Of a DNA stretch of 64,000 bases, positions 19,087-29,100 are shown piece after piece. The notes below the pieces were generated by a model. It searched no databases. It saw only the letters and a program-made list of their open reading frames with translations, and was not told the DNA's origin. The stretch comes from HIMB11 sp965657135 (lineage in GTDB: Bacteria > Pseudomonadota > Alphaproteobacteria > Rhodobacterales > Rhodobacteraceae). Both the position numbers and the translations under genes were made by a program. The stretch is from positions 54,714 to 118,713 of the forward strand of contig CBFHNF010000007.1 of assembly GCA_965657135.1 (NCBI GenBank), given 5' to 3'. Position 1 is the stretch's first letter. Each line of letters opens with the position of its first letter.

Positions 19087-19797
19087 ATGAATTTAAAACT
19101 CCGCGCATTATCTGTGCATCTGCTGACTGCCAGCGGTGCAGTCTTTGCCATGTTGGCCCTACTTGCCGCTGCGAACCACGATTGGCCTGTCATGTTTTTG
19201 TGGTTGGTTGTCGCCTTTTTCGTGGATGGCATCGACGGTCCCTTGGCCCGAAAATACGATGTTAAATCATACGCATCACGGTTTGATGGCGCGTTATTGG
19301 ATTTAATAATCGACTATCTGACATATGTCTTTATCCCAGCGTTTGCCCTGTTTCAGGCGCACCTTCTTGGGGGGTGGCACGCGTGGTATGTGCTTATTTT
19401 GATCACCTTTTCATCCGCGATGTATTTCTGCGATGACGGCATGAAAACAGACGACAATTCATTTCGCGGATTTCCAGGGTGCTGGAATATGGTTGTGATC
19501 GTCTTTTTCGGACTAACGCCGCCAGATTGGGTGATCATTTTAGTGACGACGGCGCTCGCAATCGCGATGTTTTTACCGATTAAGTTTGTTCACCCAACGC
19601 GTACCAAACGCTGGCGTTTGGTCACACTGCCCATGGGTATATTGTGGACAATTTGCGCAGGCTGGGCGGCCTGGGTGTCGTTTGATCCGCAAAGTTGGGC
19701 ACATTTCGGATTAATGATGACATCAATTTACCTATTGTTAGCAGGCGGCGCACAACAACTGATCCCCCAAGCCCAGCCGCGCCAGGCATCCTCATGA
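19087..19797 (+). CDS. pcs: Phosphatidylcholine synthase (CDP-alcohol phosphatidyltransferase)
   Basis: Condenses choline with CDP-diacylglycerol to make phosphatidylcholine in one step, a pathway common in rhizobia and roseobacters. The 236-residue product is an integral membrane protein with about seven or eight helices. The CDP-alcohol transferase signature is spread over DGIDGPLARKYDVKSY and the following FDGALLDLIIDY. I took the ATG at 19087; an in-frame GTG lies two codons upstream. The betC gene in this window could supply choline, though the link is an inference. Confidence 0.9.
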   Translation: MNLKLRALSVHLLTASGAVFAMLALLAAANHDWPVMFLWLVVAFFVDGIDGPLARKYDVKSYASRFDGALLDLIIDYLTYVFIPAFALFQAHLLGGWHAWYVLILITFSSAMYFCDDGMKTDDNSFRGFPGCWNMVVIVFFGLTPPDWVIILVTTALAIAMFLPIKFVHPTRTKRWRLVTLPMGILWTICAGWAAWVSFDPQSWAHFGLMMTSIYLLLAGGAQQLIPQAQPRQASS

Positions 19798-19911
19798 AAG
19801 AATGCCAACAATTTGGCTTGATGGCTTGTACTTCGGTGTTCAATTGATATGATGGAACACTGAACAACGTTAGGTGGCGATCTTGAGTTGCCCGCTGAAT
19901 AGGAAATCGTG

Positions 19912-20478
19912 ATGTCTTGGACTGATGAACGTGTTGAAATTCTGAAAAAAATGTGGGGCGAAGGGCAATCTGCCAGTCAAATCGCCAAGGAATTGGGCGG
20001 CGTAACACGCAATGCGGTCATTGGTAAGGTCCACCGATTGGGTCTTTCAAACCGCGCGACGAAAAACGCAGCGCCGAAAGCTGAAGCAAAACCAAAGGCC
20101 ACACCAAAAGCAGAACCAAAAGCTCCACCCAAAGAGCAACCTGCATCAAAGGCCGCCGAACCAGCTGCAGAAAAGCCATCAAATGTGACGGCGTTGCGTC
20201 GTCAAATTATTCCAGCCGGTCAACCCCTCCCCCCTCAGCCATCTGCGAATGAGATCAGCCCAGAGGCTTTGGCGCGCGTGAGCGAGATCGAAAAAAAGGC
20301 AAAAAAACTGACGCTGCTTGAATTGACAGAACGGACTTGTAAATGGCCAGTTGGTGATCCAGCGACACCAAATTTTTGGTTTTGTGGGCTCCCCACTCAG
20401 ACTGGAAAACCCTATTGCGAGGCACATGTCGGCGTTGCGTTTCAACCCATGAACAACCGTCGCGATCGTCGTCGTTGA
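19912..20478 (+). CDS. gcrA: Cell cycle regulator GcrA
   Basis: Alphaproteobacterial transcription factor that binds sigma70 holoenzyme and CcrM-methylated GANTC promoters. The 188-residue product starts MSWTDERVEILKKMWGEGQS and continues SASQIAKELGGVTRNAVIGK, the GcrA helix-turn-helix. An Ala/Lys/Pro-rich linker (residues about 50-90) follows, then the conserved C-terminal sigma-binding domain containing ERTCKWPVGDP and FWFCG. The ATG at 19912 has AGGAA six bases upstream. The gene ends in a strong terminator. Confidence 0.96.
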   Translation: MSWTDERVEILKKMWGEGQSASQIAKELGGVTRNAVIGKVHRLGLSNRATKNAAPKAEAKPKATPKAEPKAPPKEQPASKAAEPAAEKPSNVTALRRQIIPAGQPLPPQPSANEISPEALARVSEIEKKAKKLTLLELTERTCKWPVGDPATPNFWFCGLPTQTGKPYCEAHVGVAFQPMNNRRDRRR

Positions 20479-20495
20479 ATCGAACTGAAATGACG

Positions 20496-20528
20496 AAAAA
20501 AGGCGCGTAGTATCTACGCGCCTTTTTT
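20496..20528. terminator. Bidirectional terminator between gcrA and gdh
   Basis: Perfect 15-base arms, AAAAAAGGCGCGTAG (20496-20510) and CTACGCGCCTTTTTT (20514-20528), with a 3-base loop and six T residues at the end on each strand. It serves the two convergent genes. Confidence 0.95.
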
Positions 20529-20532
20529 GGTG

Positions 20533-21966
20533 TTAAATACCCTTGGCGCGATAACCTGCTGCGATTTTATCGATCGCGAGCATGAAGGCCGCAGTTCGCA
20601 AATCTTTGACATCAGTGCGGCTATGCCAGCGTTCGGAAATTTGCTGATAGGCGGTGCGCATTGTGTCATCAAGACCTGAACGCACCAATTCCATTTCGCC
20701 CGCACCACGCAAATATTGCTCTTTGAATTCTGGTGTCATCGACCAACGATCACCCATATGATGATCCAAACGATCCAGTTCAGCGACCAATAAACTGTTG
20801 CGCGCTTCTTCTTCGCGACGCTGCATGCGCCCAAAACGAATGTGGCTTAGGTTTTTGACCCATTCGAAATAGGAAACCGTCACACCCCCTGCATTGGCAT
20901 ACATATCAGGAATGATGATAACACCCTTATCGCTGAGGATGGCATCTGCACCCGCAGTTACAGGACCGTTTGCTGCCTCAATAATCACTTTGGTATCGAT
21001 GCGATCCGCGTTCTCTAGGTTAATCACACCTTCTAGCGCCGCTGGGATAAGAATATCACAGGATTTTTCCAACACGCTTGTTCCGTTTTCGACATATGTC
21101 GCACCATCAAACCCTTTGACACCACCGGTTGCCATGATGTGTGCGCGGACCGCGTCAACATTGATCCCATCATCATGTGTCAATGCGCCATCACGTTCGA
21201 TAATCCCAGTGATCAGGCAATGGTCTTCTTCTTGTAAGAACTTTGCCGCGTGATAACCAACGTTGCCCAATCCCTGAACAACAACGCGTTTATTGTCCAA
21301 GCTCCCTTCTAGGCCAGCGATTTTCATATCTTCTGGATGACGGAAAAATTCACGAAGCGCATATTGAACACCGCGGCCTGTTGCCTCGGTCCGGCCCTGA
21401 ATACCGCCTGCATTGATTGGCTTGCCCGTCACACAGGCGCGCGCATTGATATCGGTTGTATTCATACGCGCATACTGATCGGCGATCCACGCCATTTCAC
21501 GTTCACCCGTTCCCATATCTGGAGCAGGCACGTTTTGTGAGGGATGGATCAAATCGCGCTTGATTAATTCATAAGCAAAGCGACGGGTGATCGCCTCAAG
21601 TTCGTGTTCATCATATTGACGCGGGTCCAGACACAAGCCCCCCTTGGATCCGCCGAACGGTGCCTCAACCAATGCACATTTATATGTCATCAGCGCGGCC
21701 AGCGCTTCAACTTCATCTTGGTTCACGTCCAGTGAATAACGAATACCGCCCTTGACCGGTTCCATATGTTCAGAATGAACCGAACGATAGCCCGTGAACG
21801 TATGGATATCGCCACGCAGGCGCACACCAAAACGCACAGTGTAGGTCGCGTTACACACACGGATTTTTTCTTTTAATCCGTCGGGCAAATCCATCAACTG
21901 GACAGCGCGATTATACATTACTTCTACACTTTCGCGAAAACTTGGTTCACTAACAGACGACGACAT
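20533..21966 (-). CDS. gdhA: Glutamate dehydrogenase (Glu/Leu/Phe/Val family)
   Basis: Interconverts glutamate and 2-oxoglutarate plus ammonia. The 477-residue product has the N-terminal substrate domain with KGGIRYS and the active-site lysine region EAPFGGSKGGL, then a C-terminal Rossmann domain with VQGLGNVGYHAAKFL. The length is that of the hexameric class with a short N-terminal extension. Coenzyme specificity is not clear by eye. It ends at the terminator shared with gcrA and is preceded by a 223-base spacer (21967-22189) in which I see no gene. Confidence 0.93.
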   Translation of the reverse strand: MSSSVSEPSFRESVEVMYNRAVQLMDLPDGLKEKIRVCNATYTVRFGVRLRGDIHTFTGYRSVHSEHMEPVKGGIRYSLDVNQDEVEALAALMTYKCALVEAPFGGSKGGLCLDPRQYDEHELEAITRRFAYELIKRDLIHPSQNVPAPDMGTGEREMAWIADQYARMNTTDINARACVTGKPINAGGIQGRTEATGRGVQYALREFFRHPEDMKIAGLEGSLDNKRVVVQGLGNVGYHAAKFLQEEDHCLITGIIERDGALTHDDGINVDAVRAHIMATGGVKGFDGATYVENGTSVLEKSCDILIPAALEGVINLENADRIDTKVIIEAANGPVTAGADAILSDKGVIIIPDMYANAGGVTVSYFEWVKNLSHIRFGRMQRREEEARNSLLVAELDRLDHHMGDRWSMTPEFKEQYLRGAGEMELVRSGLDDTMRTAYQQISERWHSRTDVKDLRTAAFMLAIDKIAAGYRAKGI

Positions 21967-22189
21967 TGCCTACCTCCACAAAATTCGACCTAGTCACTGT
22001 TTTAAACGACCAAACCATATTCAACTGATAACACACCTGTGAAATCCTAGCCCAATGTACCAAATATATATCCCTTTGACACAGATAGTGCATCACAATA
22101 AATTCATTTTGATCATCGAAACCGCGCATTCACAGATTGCACAGCATCCGAATATGGACTGAGCATGAGATGCAAAGATATAAATGAGG

Positions 22190-23134
22190 TTAACGGCGAA
22201 CGATGATTTCGCGCCCCTCTTCCTCGGGTTCATCATCAGTCATTTCGGACGGAAAACCTGGCGCACGAATATCCAGACCAGTTGCATCTTCAAGACGTTT
22301 TATAATGTTTGGCGACAGCTCTCGAGAACCATAGCGTTCAATCCCGTCATTAAAGATAGAAATCAACAGCGGGTTCAACTCTAAAGGGACATTCGCACTG
22401 TCTGCCACCTTCTGGAATAATCCAATATCTTTGGCCACCAAATCCATGGTGAACGAAATATCACGTGATCCGTTTAGAATGACCTGACTTTCTGTTTCAT
22501 GCACAAAAGATGTACCTGATGACATTGCGATCGCTTCATACGCGACTCCCAGATCCATACCCGCACCTTTGGCAACGGTCAGCGCCTCAGCGCAGGACAC
22601 AAGGTTTGCAGTCGCAAGGTAATTTGTAATGACCTTTAAAACACTTGCAGACCCAAGATCGCCCGTATGCAAAATACGACGCCCCATAATCGTCAAAAAG
22701 GGTAAAACGGTTTCAAAAGTCGCGCGATCACATCCTGCAAAAATCGAAATATTGCCGGTATCGGCTCGATGACATCCACCTGATACTGGACAATCAACCG
22801 CTGCACCGCCATGTTCGATGACCAGCGCGCCAAGCCGCTTGACTTCGGCTTCGTCTGTTGTGGACATTTCCAACCAAATCTTGCCCTCGCGGACATGTGG
22901 CAACATCTGTTCGACGACCGCAGCAGAAATTGAAGGGCTAGGCAAGCAGGTAATAACAATGTCACATTTTTCCATCAGATCAGCTGGGCTTTCGCCCCGT
23001 GATGCGCCACGTGCGACAAAATCGGCAACACGCGTTTGATCCAGATCATGAATGGTTAAATCAACACCATTTCGCAACAAACTGCCAGACAACTTGGCGC
23101 CAACATTTCCAAGACCAATAAAGCCTACTTTCAT
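22190..23134 (-). CDS. 3-hydroxyisobutyrate dehydrogenase family oxidoreductase
   Basis: NAD(P)-dependent beta-hydroxyacid dehydrogenase. The 314-residue product has the Rossmann motif GFIGLGNVGAKLSGSLLRNG at its start, a substrate-binding stretch near residue 120 (CPVSGGCHRADTGNISIFAG), and the catalytic lysine in SVLKVITNYLATANLVS. The exact substrate (3-hydroxyisobutyrate, tartronate semialdehyde, or a related acid) cannot be read from this. The start ATG at 23132-23134 has AGGGAG seven bases upstream; the N-terminus aligns with the family. Confidence 0.88.
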   Translation of the reverse strand: MKVGFIGLGNVGAKLSGSLLRNGVDLTIHDLDQTRVADFVARGASRGESPADLMEKCDIVITCLPSPSISAAVVEQMLPHVREGKIWLEMSTTDEAEVKRLGALVIEHGGAAVDCPVSGGCHRADTGNISIFAGCDRATFETVLPFLTIMGRRILHTGDLGSASVLKVITNYLATANLVSCAEALTVAKGAGMDLGVAYEAIAMSSGTSFVHETESQVILNGSRDISFTMDLVAKDIGLFQKVADSANVPLELNPLLISIFNDGIERYGSRELSPNIIKRLEDATGLDIRAPGFPSEMTDDEPEEEGREIIVRR

Positions 23135-23312
23135 CACAATTCTCCCTGATTGACGCGCTGAAATTGGCATGCGAAATTTTTGAAAAACCGCACATTTGCG
23201 ACATTTGTTTTCCTTTGTGCAATTTTGCGCAATTTGCGTGTTTTAGAACACATTAGGTTGCCTTGCACGGGGATGAGGCGCGCTCTACTTATATATTGAA
23301 AGGAGACACACA

Positions 23313-24224
23313 ATGTCACTACGTCCGATTAATGAAACACGACGCGCCCAAGCCACAATGGAGGGCGCAGGCGTACACCTACACCGCGCATTCGGGTTCC
23401 AAGAACCCAGTGAATTGGATCCATTTCTACTGTTTGATGACTTCAGAAATGAACGCCCCGAAGATTTCCTAAAGGGATTTCCATGGCACCCACATCGCGG
23501 CATCGAAACAATTACCTATGTTCTATCAGGCACAGTTGAACATGGTGATAGTCTGGGAAACGAAGGTACATTGGGCGCAGGGGACGTGCAATGGATGACC
23601 GCAGGTTCGGGCATTTTGCACCAAGAAATGCCGAAAGGAAATGCAAACGGACAAATGCACGGTTTTCAACTTTGGGCTAATCTCCCCTCTTCATTGAAAA
23701 TGACGGCACCACGCTACCAAGATGTGGAAGGAAAAGACATTCCAGAAATCATCGATGATGATGGCACACGAGTAAAAGTAATCGTTGGTAATTTCTGGGG
23801 TCAATCGGGGCCAGTGGATGGCATCGCCGCTGATCCTCAATATTTAGATATCTACGTTCCAGCTGGTATCAAAAAGACCTTCAAAATTGATACATATCGC
23901 AAGGCGTTCGCCTATGTGTTTGAAGGCGAAGGGGCCTTTGCAGACGCAAGCGCACCAGAAGGTGTATTATTAGAAAAAGAAGTCATGGGAGAAGAAGTCA
24001 ACATCCGCGACATGTCAGGCAATCGCACCTTGATCAAGTTCGGAACAGGCGAAGAAGTCACTGTTCAGGCGGGCGAACGCGGTATTCGTTTCCTATTGAT
24101 TTCGGGGGCACCAATTCAGGAACCCGTGGCATGGCACGGACCAATCGTTATGAATACGCGAGAAGAATTGATGCAGGCTTTTGCTGAATTGCGCAATGGC
24201 ACGTTTATCAAACCAGCGCACTAA
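23313..24224 (+). CDS. Pirin family cupin protein
   Basis: The 303-residue product is a bicupin of the pirin family. The metal-binding histidines sit in the GFPWHPHRGIETITYVLSGT stretch and the following VEHGDS and ILHQEMP. Bacterial pirins include quercetin 2,3-dioxygenases and regulators of pyruvate dehydrogenase; no function can be chosen here. AAAGGAGA lies well placed before the ATG. It is convergent with a TetR gene. Confidence 0.9.
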   Translation: MSLRPINETRRAQATMEGAGVHLHRAFGFQEPSELDPFLLFDDFRNERPEDFLKGFPWHPHRGIETITYVLSGTVEHGDSLGNEGTLGAGDVQWMTAGSGILHQEMPKGNANGQMHGFQLWANLPSSLKMTAPRYQDVEGKDIPEIIDDDGTRVKVIVGNFWGQSGPVDGIAADPQYLDIYVPAGIKKTFKIDTYRKAFAYVFEGEGAFADASAPEGVLLEKEVMGEEVNIRDMSGNRTLIKFGTGEEVTVQAGERGIRFLLISGAPIQEPVAWHGPIVMNTREELMQAFAELRNGTFIKPAH

Positions 24225-24231
24225 TACGTGA

Positions 24232-24828
24232 TCATCCTGCGCGTGGCATGACCATGCGCAGGACCATTTCCAAATAATGCGATTTTATCTCGTCCAATTT
24301 CAGCCGACCATCTGGACGATACCACGTTACAACTTCGGTAAGCAGGCCGATGATCGCAAGCGTTGTAATCCGTGTGTCCGCGATATCAAATACGTCCGCC
24401 TGTTTTCCAGAAATCAAAATAGCCTCTAGCGCATCTTCATAGCTACGGCGCATTGCCTCGATTTGGGTGAAATTGTCATCCGTTAAGTTGCGTAGCTCCA
24501 TGTATGCGATGAAAACCGCATCCCGCCGCGCTAGGTGATAATCCAAATGAAAGTTTAGAAATTGGCTTAGTTCGTCAATTGGGCTTGGCTTTGCTTCGTG
24601 CGACTTCAAAGCTGTCAAAAGTTCGCTCATGTGATCGCTCATAATTGCAAACAAGAGCGTTTGCTTATCTTTGGTGTAATTATAAATCGTGCCCACTTGA
24701 ACGCCGATTTCCGACGCCAATTGACGCATGGAAACAGCCGCATAGCCATGTCGAGCAAAGAGCCTTTCAGCACTTTTGCGCACCAACATGCGGGTATTTT
24801 GTGAATAAGATCCAATAGTTCTGGGCAT
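24232..24828 (-). CDS. TetR/AcrR family transcriptional regulator
   Basis: The 198-residue product has an N-terminal TetR helix-turn-helix: SAERLFARHGYAAVSMRQLA, then EIGVQVGTIYNYTKDKQTLL. The C-terminal ligand domain is all helical. TetR regulators of this size often control fatty acid or steroid degradation genes, but no operator is obvious. The pirin gene is convergent, so the natural target is more likely upstream (the hom side) or elsewhere. Confidence 0.92.
   Translation of the reverse strand: MPRTIGSYSQNTRMLVRKSAERLFARHGYAAVSMRQLASEIGVQVGTIYNYTKDKQTLLFAIMSDHMSELLTALKSHEAKPSPIDELSQFLNFHLDYHLARRDAVFIAYMELRNLTDDNFTQIEAMRRSYEDALEAILISGKQADVFDIADTRITTLAIIGLLTEVVTWYRPDGRLKLDEIKSHYLEMVLRMVMPRAG
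24235..24263. other. Strong hairpin at the convergent pirin/tetR ends
   Basis: Arms TCCTGCGC (24235-24242) and GCGCAGGA (24256-24263) with inner pairs TGG/CCA make a long stem with a CATGA loop. It overlaps the last codons of tetR and begins 11 bases after the pirin stop. There is no T-tract, so it is more likely an RNA 3' stabiliser or factor-assisted terminator than an intrinsic one. Confidence 0.35.
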
Positions 24829-24987
24829 GGGCGCACCCTAAACATGAAGCAAACAAATGCAAAACAGAAAATTCACAGATTTTAGTGATGTGACTAGCTC
24901 CGCAAATTTACACGTTCCGCGTTGCACAGCATCACGAATAAAGGTACATCGCGATAAGGTGAATATTGGAAGTTAAGGAGCCTTTGG

Positions 24988-26274
24988 ATGAACCAACCTT
25001 TACGCTTGGGGATTGCTGGTCTGGGGACGGTCGGCACTGGCGTCGTCAAAATCATTCAATCAAAATCTGATTTGCTCCGCATACGTACGGGACGCAGTAT
25101 TGAAGTAGTTGCCGTTTCTGCAAGAAGTGCTGGCAAGGACCGCGGCGTTGATCTGTCTGCCTACCGCTGGCACGATGATCCCGTAAGCTTGGCGCAATCG
25201 GATGACATCGACGTTTTTGTTGAATTGATTGGGGGTGACGAAGGCCCAGCCAAAGAGGCGACCGAAGCCGCACTAAAATCAGGCAAAGATGTTGTGACCG
25301 CGAACAAAGCAATGTTGGCCCATCACGGTCAAGCCCTTGCACATTTGGCCGAAAGCAATGGTTTATCCGTGCGCTATGAGGCTGCTGTCGCAGGTGGCAT
25401 CCCGATCATAAAATCGCTGAGTGAGGGATTGGCGGGAAATCAGATCAAACGCGTCATGGGCGTGATGAATGGCACATGTAACTACATCTTGACACGGATG
25501 CAGTCGGCTGGGTTGAGCTATGATGAGGTTTTCGCCGAAGCCGACGCGTTGGGATATTTAGAGGCAGATCCAAACTTGGACGTCGGAGGCATTGACGCTG
25601 GTCACAAATTGGCAATCCTATCGGCAATTGCATTTGGTGTTCAGATTGATTTCGATGCCGTGAAATTAGAAGGCATTGGACAGATCTCCATCGAAGACAT
25701 CAACCACGCTGCCGACATGGGATATCGCATCAAATTATTAGGCGTATCGCAAATGACTGAAAACGGCTTAGAACAACGGATGACGCCTTGTCTTGTGCCT
25801 GAAACTTCTCCTCTTGGTCAACTAGAGGGTGGGACAAACATGGTTGTTGTCGACGGTGATGAAGTGGGGCAAATCGTTTTGCGCGGTGCAGGCGCAGGCG
25901 AAGGGCCAACCGCAAGTGCGGTGATGTCAGACGTACTGGATCTGGCGCGCGGCATTCGCATCCCGACCTTTGGACAGGCTGCAGACACCCTAAAATCATC
26001 GTCCCCTGCACAGTGTGATACGCCTGCACCTTATTATTTGCGCATGGAATTGTTGGACCGCCCTGGATCACTGGCGACGGTGGCCGATGCACTGGGACAG
26101 CACAACGTTTCAATTCATCGTATGCGTCAATACGATCACGACGGCGATAATGCACCCGTGTTAATTGTGACACACGCCACTGGACAATCTGAGCTGACCC
26201 ATGCCTTGGCAGATCTACGATCATTAGATGCGGTTGTCGGCACGCCTGTCGCACTGCGCATCGAACAGATTTAA
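24988..26274 (+). CDS. hom: Homoserine dehydrogenase
   Basis: Reduces aspartate semialdehyde to homoserine in threonine and methionine synthesis. The 428-residue product has the NAD(P) motif GIAGLGTVGTGVVKII at the N-terminus, the substrate region VMNGTCNYILTRMQ and EADALGYLEADPNLDVGGID, and a C-terminal ACT domain (YYLRMELLDRPGSLATVADA) that may mediate feedback inhibition. AAGGAG precedes the ATG. glpX follows 16 bases downstream. Confidence 0.97.
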   Translation: MNQPLRLGIAGLGTVGTGVVKIIQSKSDLLRIRTGRSIEVVAVSARSAGKDRGVDLSAYRWHDDPVSLAQSDDIDVFVELIGGDEGPAKEATEAALKSGKDVVTANKAMLAHHGQALAHLAESNGLSVRYEAAVAGGIPIIKSLSEGLAGNQIKRVMGVMNGTCNYILTRMQSAGLSYDEVFAEADALGYLEADPNLDVGGIDAGHKLAILSAIAFGVQIDFDAVKLEGIGQISIEDINHAADMGYRIKLLGVSQMTENGLEQRMTPCLVPETSPLGQLEGGTNMVVVDGDEVGQIVLRGAGAGEGPTASAVMSDVLDLARGIRIPTFGQAADTLKSSSPAQCDTPAPYYLRMELLDRPGSLATVADALGQHNVSIHRMRQYDHDGDNAPVLIVTHATGQSELTHALADLRSLDAVVGTPVALRIEQI

Positions 26275-26290
26275 AGAAAGAAGACTTATT

Positions 26291-27259
26291 ATGAGTAACA
26301 CAAAAATTGATTTTAATGACCGTATGCTTTCTCTCGGCCTGGCACGCGTTTCCGAAGCGGCTGCCCTCGCATCAGCGGATCTAGTCGGGCGCGGCGATGA
26401 AAAAGCGGCAGACCAAGCGGCCGTAAATGCAATGCGTGAACAGTTGAACAAATTGGACATCGCAGGCGTTGTGGTCATTGGCGAGGGCGAGCGCGATGAG
26501 GCCCCGATGCTTTATATCGGCGAAGAAGTCGGAACAGGCAACGGACCGGGTGTGGACATCGCACTTGATCCGCTAGAAGGAACAACATTAACCGCCAAGG
26601 ACATGCCAAATGCATTGACAGTCATTGCCATGGGTCCGCGTGGGTCCATGTTGCATGCTCCAGATACCTATATGGAAAAGCTGGCGATTGGCCCTGGTTT
26701 CGCACCTGACATCGTCACATTAGACATGTCTGCCGCAGAACGGGTAAATGCACTCGCCGCGGCAAAAGGATGCGCGCCCCGCGACATCACGGTGTGTATT
26801 CTGGAACGCCCCCGCCACCAAGAAATGATTGCAGAAGTACGTGCAACAGGCGCCGCAATCCGGTTGATTACGGACGGAGATGTGGCCGGTGTGATGCACT
26901 GCGCTGATCCAGAAACAACTGGCATAGACATGTATATGGGCACAGGCGGCGCCCCCGAAGGTGTTTTGGCTGCAGCTGCGTTAAAATGCATGGGGGGTCA
27001 AATTTATGGTCGTCTGTTGTTCCGCACTGATGATGAACGCGCCCGTGCAGCAAAAGCAGGTATCACGGATCTGGATCGCATCTACACACGCGATGCAATG
27101 GTGACGCAAGACGTGATATTTGCTGCGACTGGCGTAACCGGCGGCTCTCTCTTGCCTGGTATCAAGCGTGAAATTGCATATATCACAACTGAAACACTGT
27201 TGATGCGGTCAAAAACAGGGTCCATTCGCCGTATGATTTACCGCAACCCACGCGGATAA
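26291..27259 (+). CDS. glpX: Class II fructose-1,6-bisphosphatase GlpX
   Basis: Dephosphorylates fructose 1,6-bisphosphate in gluconeogenesis. The 322-residue product has VVIGEGERDEAPMLYIGEEV and the metal- and phosphate-binding DPLEGTTLTAKDMPN. The start at 26291 follows hom by 16 bases and gives the standard N-terminus; an upstream in-frame start would overlap hom. The order hom-glpX-recJ is common in Rhodobacterales. Confidence 0.96.
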   Translation: MSNTKIDFNDRMLSLGLARVSEAAALASADLVGRGDEKAADQAAVNAMREQLNKLDIAGVVVIGEGERDEAPMLYIGEEVGTGNGPGVDIALDPLEGTTLTAKDMPNALTVIAMGPRGSMLHAPDTYMEKLAIGPGFAPDIVTLDMSAAERVNALAAAKGCAPRDITVCILERPRHQEMIAEVRATGAAIRLITDGDVAGVMHCADPETTGIDMYMGTGGAPEGVLAAAALKCMGGQIYGRLLFRTDDERARAAKAGITDLDRIYTRDAMVTQDVIFAATGVTGGSLLPGIKREIAYITTETLLMRSKTGSIRRMIYRNPRG

Positions 27260-27265
27260 CGCGGT

Positions 27266-29014
27266 TTGGGGTATCTTGGAGTTGACACATCTTTGACGGG
27301 CCGGCGTTGGGTCGGCCCTGATGAAATGACTGAACGCCATTCCGCAGCATTAGCACAAACAACTGAATATCCACATGCATTATGCAATGTTTTGGCTCGC
27401 TTGGGGGTCTTACCTGAAGATGTAGACAGCTACCTAGCGCCACAATTACGTGATTTGTTACCTGACCCCAGATCCCTCAAGGATATGGAAACAGCGGCCG
27501 CGCGCATCGTCCATGCGGCCCTACGCAAACAACGCGTTGCCGTCTTTGCGGACTATGACGTTGATGGCGGAACATCCGCCGCCCAATTGATCCATTGGTA
27601 TCGTCATTTCGGTGTGACCTGCACACTTTATGTTCCTGACCGTATCGACGAAGGCTATGGCCCAAACCCTACAGCCATGAGCGATCTTGCGGCACATCAC
27701 GATCTCATCATTTGCGTAGACTGCGGCACCCTAAGCCATGATGCAATTGCCGCGGGTGGTGACGCAGATATCATCATCCTCGATCATCACCTAGGAGGAG
27801 AAACCCTACCCAACTGTTTGGCAGTGGTTAATCCAAATCGACAGGATGAAACGGGTGATCTCGCCCATTTGTGTGCAGCTGCCGTTGTGTTTTTGACCTT
27901 GGTCGAGGCACGCCGTGTCCTACGCATAGAGCAGGCAGGAGATGGGCCCGATTTAATGTCTTTTCTAGACCTCGTTGGACTGGCAACTGTTGCGGATGTT
28001 GCCCCACTTGTCGGCGTAAACAGGGCCTTCGTGAGACAGGGTTTGCGCGTGATGGCGCGCCGCGAACGCGCGGGCATTGTCGCCTTGTCGGATTTGGCGC
28101 GCGTCGACAGTGCGCCCACTTCCTATCACTTGGGTTTTGTCTTGGGTCCTCGTATCAATGCAGGTGGACGCATTGGTCAGGCGGATTTGGGTGCGCGCCT
28201 GCTGTCGGCCACAACACAGGCCGAGGCACAATCAATTGCACAACGCCTCGATGCGCTAAACAGCGAACGCCGCGAGGTTGAAAACCATGTCCGCGATGCC
28301 GCATTGGCCCAGGCCGAAGCACGCGGACTCGATGCGCCACTGGTTTGGGCCGCTGGCGAAGGATGGCATCCCGGCGTTGTTGGAATCGTTGCAGCCCGCC
28401 TAAAAGAGGCCACAAATCGACCCGCAATTGTGATCGGATTTGATGGCGATGATGGCAAAGGATCAGGGCGATCTGTGTCCGGAATCGATCTTGGGGCGCA
28501 CATCCAAAAATTAGCCAGCGAGGGACATCTTATCAAAGGGGGCGGCCACAAAATGGCAGCAGGGCTGAGCCTAACACGCGCCCAACTCGAACCAGCGATG
28601 ACCCGATTGTCCGAACTGATGGCGCGCCAAGGCGCCGCTGATTTGGGGCCCAAGGATTTGCGGCTTGATGGTTTGCTCATGCCGAGCGCGGCACAGGTGG
28701 ATTTGGTCGAAAAACTGGAACAGGCTGGCCCATTTGGCGCAGGCGCGTCAAGCCCCCGCTTTGTGATGCCAGAGGTCAAAGTGCAATTTGCAAAACGCGT
28801 TGGAAGCAGCCACCTGAAACTGCGCATCGGGGATGGTGTTGGCGGATCAGTTGATGCCATCTGTTTTGGTGCGTTTGATACAGAACTCGGTACGGCGCTG
28901 GAAAACCACGGGGGTCGATTGGTCCATGTTGCTGGTCGATTGGACATAAATACATGGCAAGGACGCCAAAACGTCCAGCTGCGCATCGAAGACGCCGCCT
29001 TTGCCAGTACATAG
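27266..29014 (+). CDS. recJ: Single-stranded-DNA exonuclease RecJ
   Basis: 5'-3' exonuclease in recombination and mismatch repair. The 582-residue product has the DHH phosphoesterase motifs (FADYDVDGGTSAAQL, CVDCGT, ILDHHLGGETLP) and the DHHA1 domain with KGGGHKMAAG, then a C-terminal OB domain. It starts with TTG at 27266, six bases after the glpX stop. This start is supported by the family-typical opening (LGVDTSLTGRRWVG) although no strong Shine-Dalgarno is seen. Confidence 0.95.
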   Translation: MGYLGVDTSLTGRRWVGPDEMTERHSAALAQTTEYPHALCNVLARLGVLPEDVDSYLAPQLRDLLPDPRSLKDMETAAARIVHAALRKQRVAVFADYDVDGGTSAAQLIHWYRHFGVTCTLYVPDRIDEGYGPNPTAMSDLAAHHDLIICVDCGTLSHDAIAAGGDADIIILDHHLGGETLPNCLAVVNPNRQDETGDLAHLCAAAVVFLTLVEARRVLRIEQAGDGPDLMSFLDLVGLATVADVAPLVGVNRAFVRQGLRVMARRERAGIVALSDLARVDSAPTSYHLGFVLGPRINAGGRIGQADLGARLLSATTQAEAQSIAQRLDALNSERREVENHVRDAALAQAEARGLDAPLVWAAGEGWHPGVVGIVAARLKEATNRPAIVIGFDGDDGKGSGRSVSGIDLGAHIQKLASEGHLIKGGGHKMAAGLSLTRAQLEPAMTRLSELMARQGAADLGPKDLRLDGLLMPSAAQVDLVEKLEQAGPFGAGASSPRFVMPEVKVQFAKRVGSSHLKLRIGDGVGGSVDAICFGAFDTELGTALENHGGRLVHVAGRLDINTWQGRQNVQLRIEDAAFAST

Positions 29015-29100
29015 ATTTATTTCGATAAATTTTATTCCAAAACGCTCATTTTCCTCTTGCACAGATGCCACGCCTCGCCTAAACACCGCTTCACAGCGCT

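Noticed and set aside
19836..19860. Inverted repeat GTGTTC/GAACAC around a TATGAT in the gcrA upstream region
   Set aside because: Arms of only six bases and a poor -35; could be chance, so not called as an operator.
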